Shown piece by piece: positions 62,426 through 64,000 of a stretch of 64,000 bases of DNA. The stretch lies in the NCBI GenBank assembly GCA_002151545.1, contig CP021237.1, positions 4,402,001-4,466,000 on the forward strand. The letters are read 5' to 3'. The notes beneath the pieces are model-generated. The model was not told the origin of the DNA. It saw only the letters and a program-made list of their open reading frames with translations, and searched no databases. The stretch comes from Sphingobacteriaceae bacterium GW460-11-11-14-LB5 (lineage in GTDB: Bacteria > Bacteroidota > Bacteroidia > Sphingobacteriales > Sphingobacteriaceae). A program made the position numbers and the translations under genes. Within the stretch, counting starts at the first letter, position 1. Each line of letters starts with the position of its first letter.

Positions 62426-63718
62426 TTAATAGTGGCATTTACCACACTCTAAACCACCCAATAACGCTGGTGTAATTTTCTCGCCTTTTTTAATCTTTTC
62501 GTGCGCTTCGATAACCTTAGCGTAGAAAGCATTATTTTTCTGACCAGAAATATCTGTTTCCTTATGGCAGTTAATACACCATTTCATGGTTAATGGAGAA
62601 TATTGATAAATTTCTTCCATGGTATTAACCGGACCGTGACAAGCGAAACATACAGGTTCTGTTGGTTGTAATCCTTTTGCTTTACGGATTGCATCTTCTG
62701 CAACAACTACGTGTTGAGAGTGATTGAAGTAAGCAAAATCAGGAAGGTTGTGTACACGTACCCACTCCATTGGTTTAGCTTTACTTTCATCGTATTTCTG
62801 TGTTTCAGGATCGTAACCTAAAGCATTATAGATTTTTTTGATCTCAGGAGAAATCTCACCATCATATTTATCTCTTGCCTGAACCGCTTTGTGGCAGTTC
62901 ATACAAACGTTTAATGATGGGATAGTTGCATTTTTAGATTTAAATGCACCGTTGTGGCAATACTGACAATCGATCTGATTGATACCCGCGTGCAACTCGT
63001 GAGAGAATTTAATTGGCTGTACTGGCTGGTAACCGGTATGAACACCCGTATTCCACATGCCCATCCAACCGAACGAACCTAAACAGATGATTAAACACAA
63101 GATAAAGAACATCACAAATTTCTTGTTTTTGAACATCTTGCGCACACCAACCTTTAATGGCACATCTTCCTCAATCTCGATACCTTGTTTTTGTAAAATC
63201 AGGCGCTCTAACAATTTAGAAGCACGACCTAAGATTACTAAAATCACAATTGCCAATACTACGATAGCAACGATACCTGCAATTGATAAACCTGAAGTAG
63301 ATTCGTCTTTTACTGCAACACCACCTGCTGGAGTAGCTGCTTTTGGCTCACCTTCTTTAATGTATTGTAAGATGTCTTTGATTTTAGTCTCATCCAATTC
63401 AGGAAAAGAAGTCATCGCCACCTTATTGTTCTCATTAAAAACTTTAACAGCAGCAGCATCGCCAGAAGCGATTAATGCAGCACTGTTAGGGATCCATTTC
63501 AAAAGCCATGCTTCATCATGACGATCGCTTACACCAGTTAAGGCCGGACCAACCAATTTAGCATCTAACGCATGGCACGAAGAACATTTTGCTTTGAAAA
63601 GCGCTCTTCCCTCTTTAGCATCCTGCGCACTTACGGTAGAAACCGCTATTACGGAAATTGCTGAAAATACGAATAACGACTTCCAAACGCTTTTTAAAAT
63701 CATCGAGATATCTCTCAT
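62426..63718 (-). CDS. actA: Alternative complex III subunit ActA, multiheme cytochrome c
   Basis: 430 residues with six CxxCH motifs: CSSCH near residue ~45 in a monoheme cytochrome domain, then CQYCH, CMNCH, CFACH, CINCH and CGKCH in the C-terminal part. Signal peptide ends VSAQ. A helix at ~150 (IAGIVAIVVLAIVILVIL) and another at ~210 (FVMFFILCLIICLGSFGW) flank a cytoplasmic loop. The N-terminal fused cytochrome (KAKCSSCHALDAKLVGPAL) is a common Bacteroidota addition to ActA. In-frame ATGs lie at 63727, 63718 and 63703; 63718 (MRDIS) is chosen without strong evidence. Confidence 0.94.
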   Translation of the reverse strand: MRDISMILKSVWKSLFVFSAISVIAVSTVSAQDAKEGRALFKAKCSSCHALDAKLVGPALTGVSDRHDEAWLLKWIPNSAALIASGDAAAVKVFNENNKVAMTSFPELDETKIKDILQYIKEGEPKAATPAGGVAVKDESTSGLSIAGIVAIVVLAIVILVILGRASKLLERLILQKQGIEIEEDVPLKVGVRKMFKNKKFVMFFILCLIICLGSFGWMGMWNTGVHTGYQPVQPIKFSHELHAGINQIDCQYCHNGAFKSKNATIPSLNVCMNCHKAVQARDKYDGEISPEIKKIYNALGYDPETQKYDESKAKPMEWVRVHNLPDFAYFNHSQHVVVAEDAIRKAKGLQPTEPVCFACHGPVNTMEEIYQYSPLTMKWCINCHKETDISGQKNNAFYAKVIEAHEKIKKGEKITPALLGGLECGKCHY

Positions 63719-63776
63719 AATGAACACTTTATACTTATTTAATTTACTTTTTGTTGTGAAATTGATGCTGAACTAG

Positions 63777-63787
63777 GGGTAGCCCCA
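63777..63787. other. Short palindrome in the act leader
   Basis: GGGGTAGCCCC, stem of four G-C pairs with three-base loop, in the predicted 5' leader of the act operon. Confidence 0.3.
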
Positions 63788-63799
63788 CCAAAACTTGAA

Positions 63800-63807
63800 C
63801 AAAAGTA
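63800..63807 (-). promoter_or_regulatory. -7 promoter element of the act/cox operon
   Basis: TACTTTTG on the minus strand fits TAnnTTTG, about 80 bases before actA. The -33 region has only a weak match. Confidence 0.45.
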
Positions 63808-63897
63808 TAACTTATTAATAAATCCCATGACATAATAGTGACTGGAAATACAATTTATAATCATTCTAAACAAATGTCGTTTCAGGCCATTCAGGCA

Positions 63898-63940
63898 ATA
63901 AAAATGCCCATTTTCGATATGTTATCTCGAATGGGCATAC
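63898..63940 (-). terminator. Terminator of an upstream minus-strand gene entering from the right
   Basis: ATGCCCATT/AATGGGCAT stem (63904-63938) with TTTTT on the minus strand. A minus-strand frame just before it ends at 63957 (…IKTIIRKNK) and another at 63974 (…AWILKQ); which is the real gene end cannot be told from 40 bases. Confidence 0.6.
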
Positions 63941-64000
63941 TAGAAACCAATTTGGTTTATTTATTTTTTCTGATTATTGTTTTAATATCCAGGCAAACAT

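Noticed and set aside
63057-63521. 154-codon plus-strand frame opposite actA
   Set aside because: It lies wholly inside a clearly coding multiheme cytochrome gene; a shadow frame.

Overview
The window looks like chromosomal DNA from a Bacteroidota bacterium of the Sphingobacteriaceae, most like Pedobacter. The basis is gene content and signals: SusC/SusD pairs, a FecI/FecR system, type IX secretion (T9SS) proteins with a CHU_C sorting domain, an alternative complex III operon, little Shine-Dalgarno sequence, and several TAnnTTTG promoter elements. No tRNA, rRNA, CRISPR array, IS element or prophage was seen. Genus assignment is inference.

Layout. 1-4345: end of an RND efflux permease and its TolC-like partner. 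4385-8672: a BadF-type sugar kinase, a single-domain response regulator, a DUF4241 protein and HtpG. 8818-9705: an orphan HsdR_N-like nuclease domain and an unknown small protein. 10087-15033: a compact locus with a LytTR response regulator, a 47-codon Ser/Thr-rich peptide gene, a LytS-type histidine kinase and a full-length lantibiotic dehydratase (LanB). I read this as a candidate self-regulated RiPP locus and the best lead in the window. A four-copy tandem repeat follows (15064-15436). 15500-31204: a PorE-like OmpA protein, a PorP/SprF protein and a 4217-residue repeat-built adhesin with a type B T9SS signal. 31445-34036: a divergent NACHT NTPase with an HTH-like N-terminus. 34037-34692: non-coding repeats. 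34693-37038: an OmpA lipoprotein, DUF2461, DUF983 and a small membrane protein. 37156-47045: an ECF sigma/FecR/SusC/SusD system with a zinc-metallohydrolase lipoprotein and a DUF4302 lipoprotein. 47228-63718: the respiratory block on the minus strand, in transcription order ActA-B-C-D-E-F, CoxB, CoxA, CtaA, CyoE, two CoxC-like proteins, CoxD, a SCO-like protein and DUF420.

How the genes work together. The respiratory block encodes quinol oxidation by alternative complex III, electron transfer to an aa3-type oxidase, heme A synthesis (CyoE, CtaA) and assembly factors. The giant adhesin is probably exported by the T9SS with its linked PorP/SprF protein. In the sigma/FecR/SusC set, substrate-loaded SusC (through its STN domain) would signal to FecR and release the sigma factor; a candidate ECF promoter (AAC-N17-CGTC) lies just upstream of susC. 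In the LanB locus, 22-bp-spaced AAACCC direct repeats occur upstream of the regulator and between the peptide and kinase genes. There they overlap the -33 element of a well-formed promoter for the peptide, which suggests LytTR control of the peptide.
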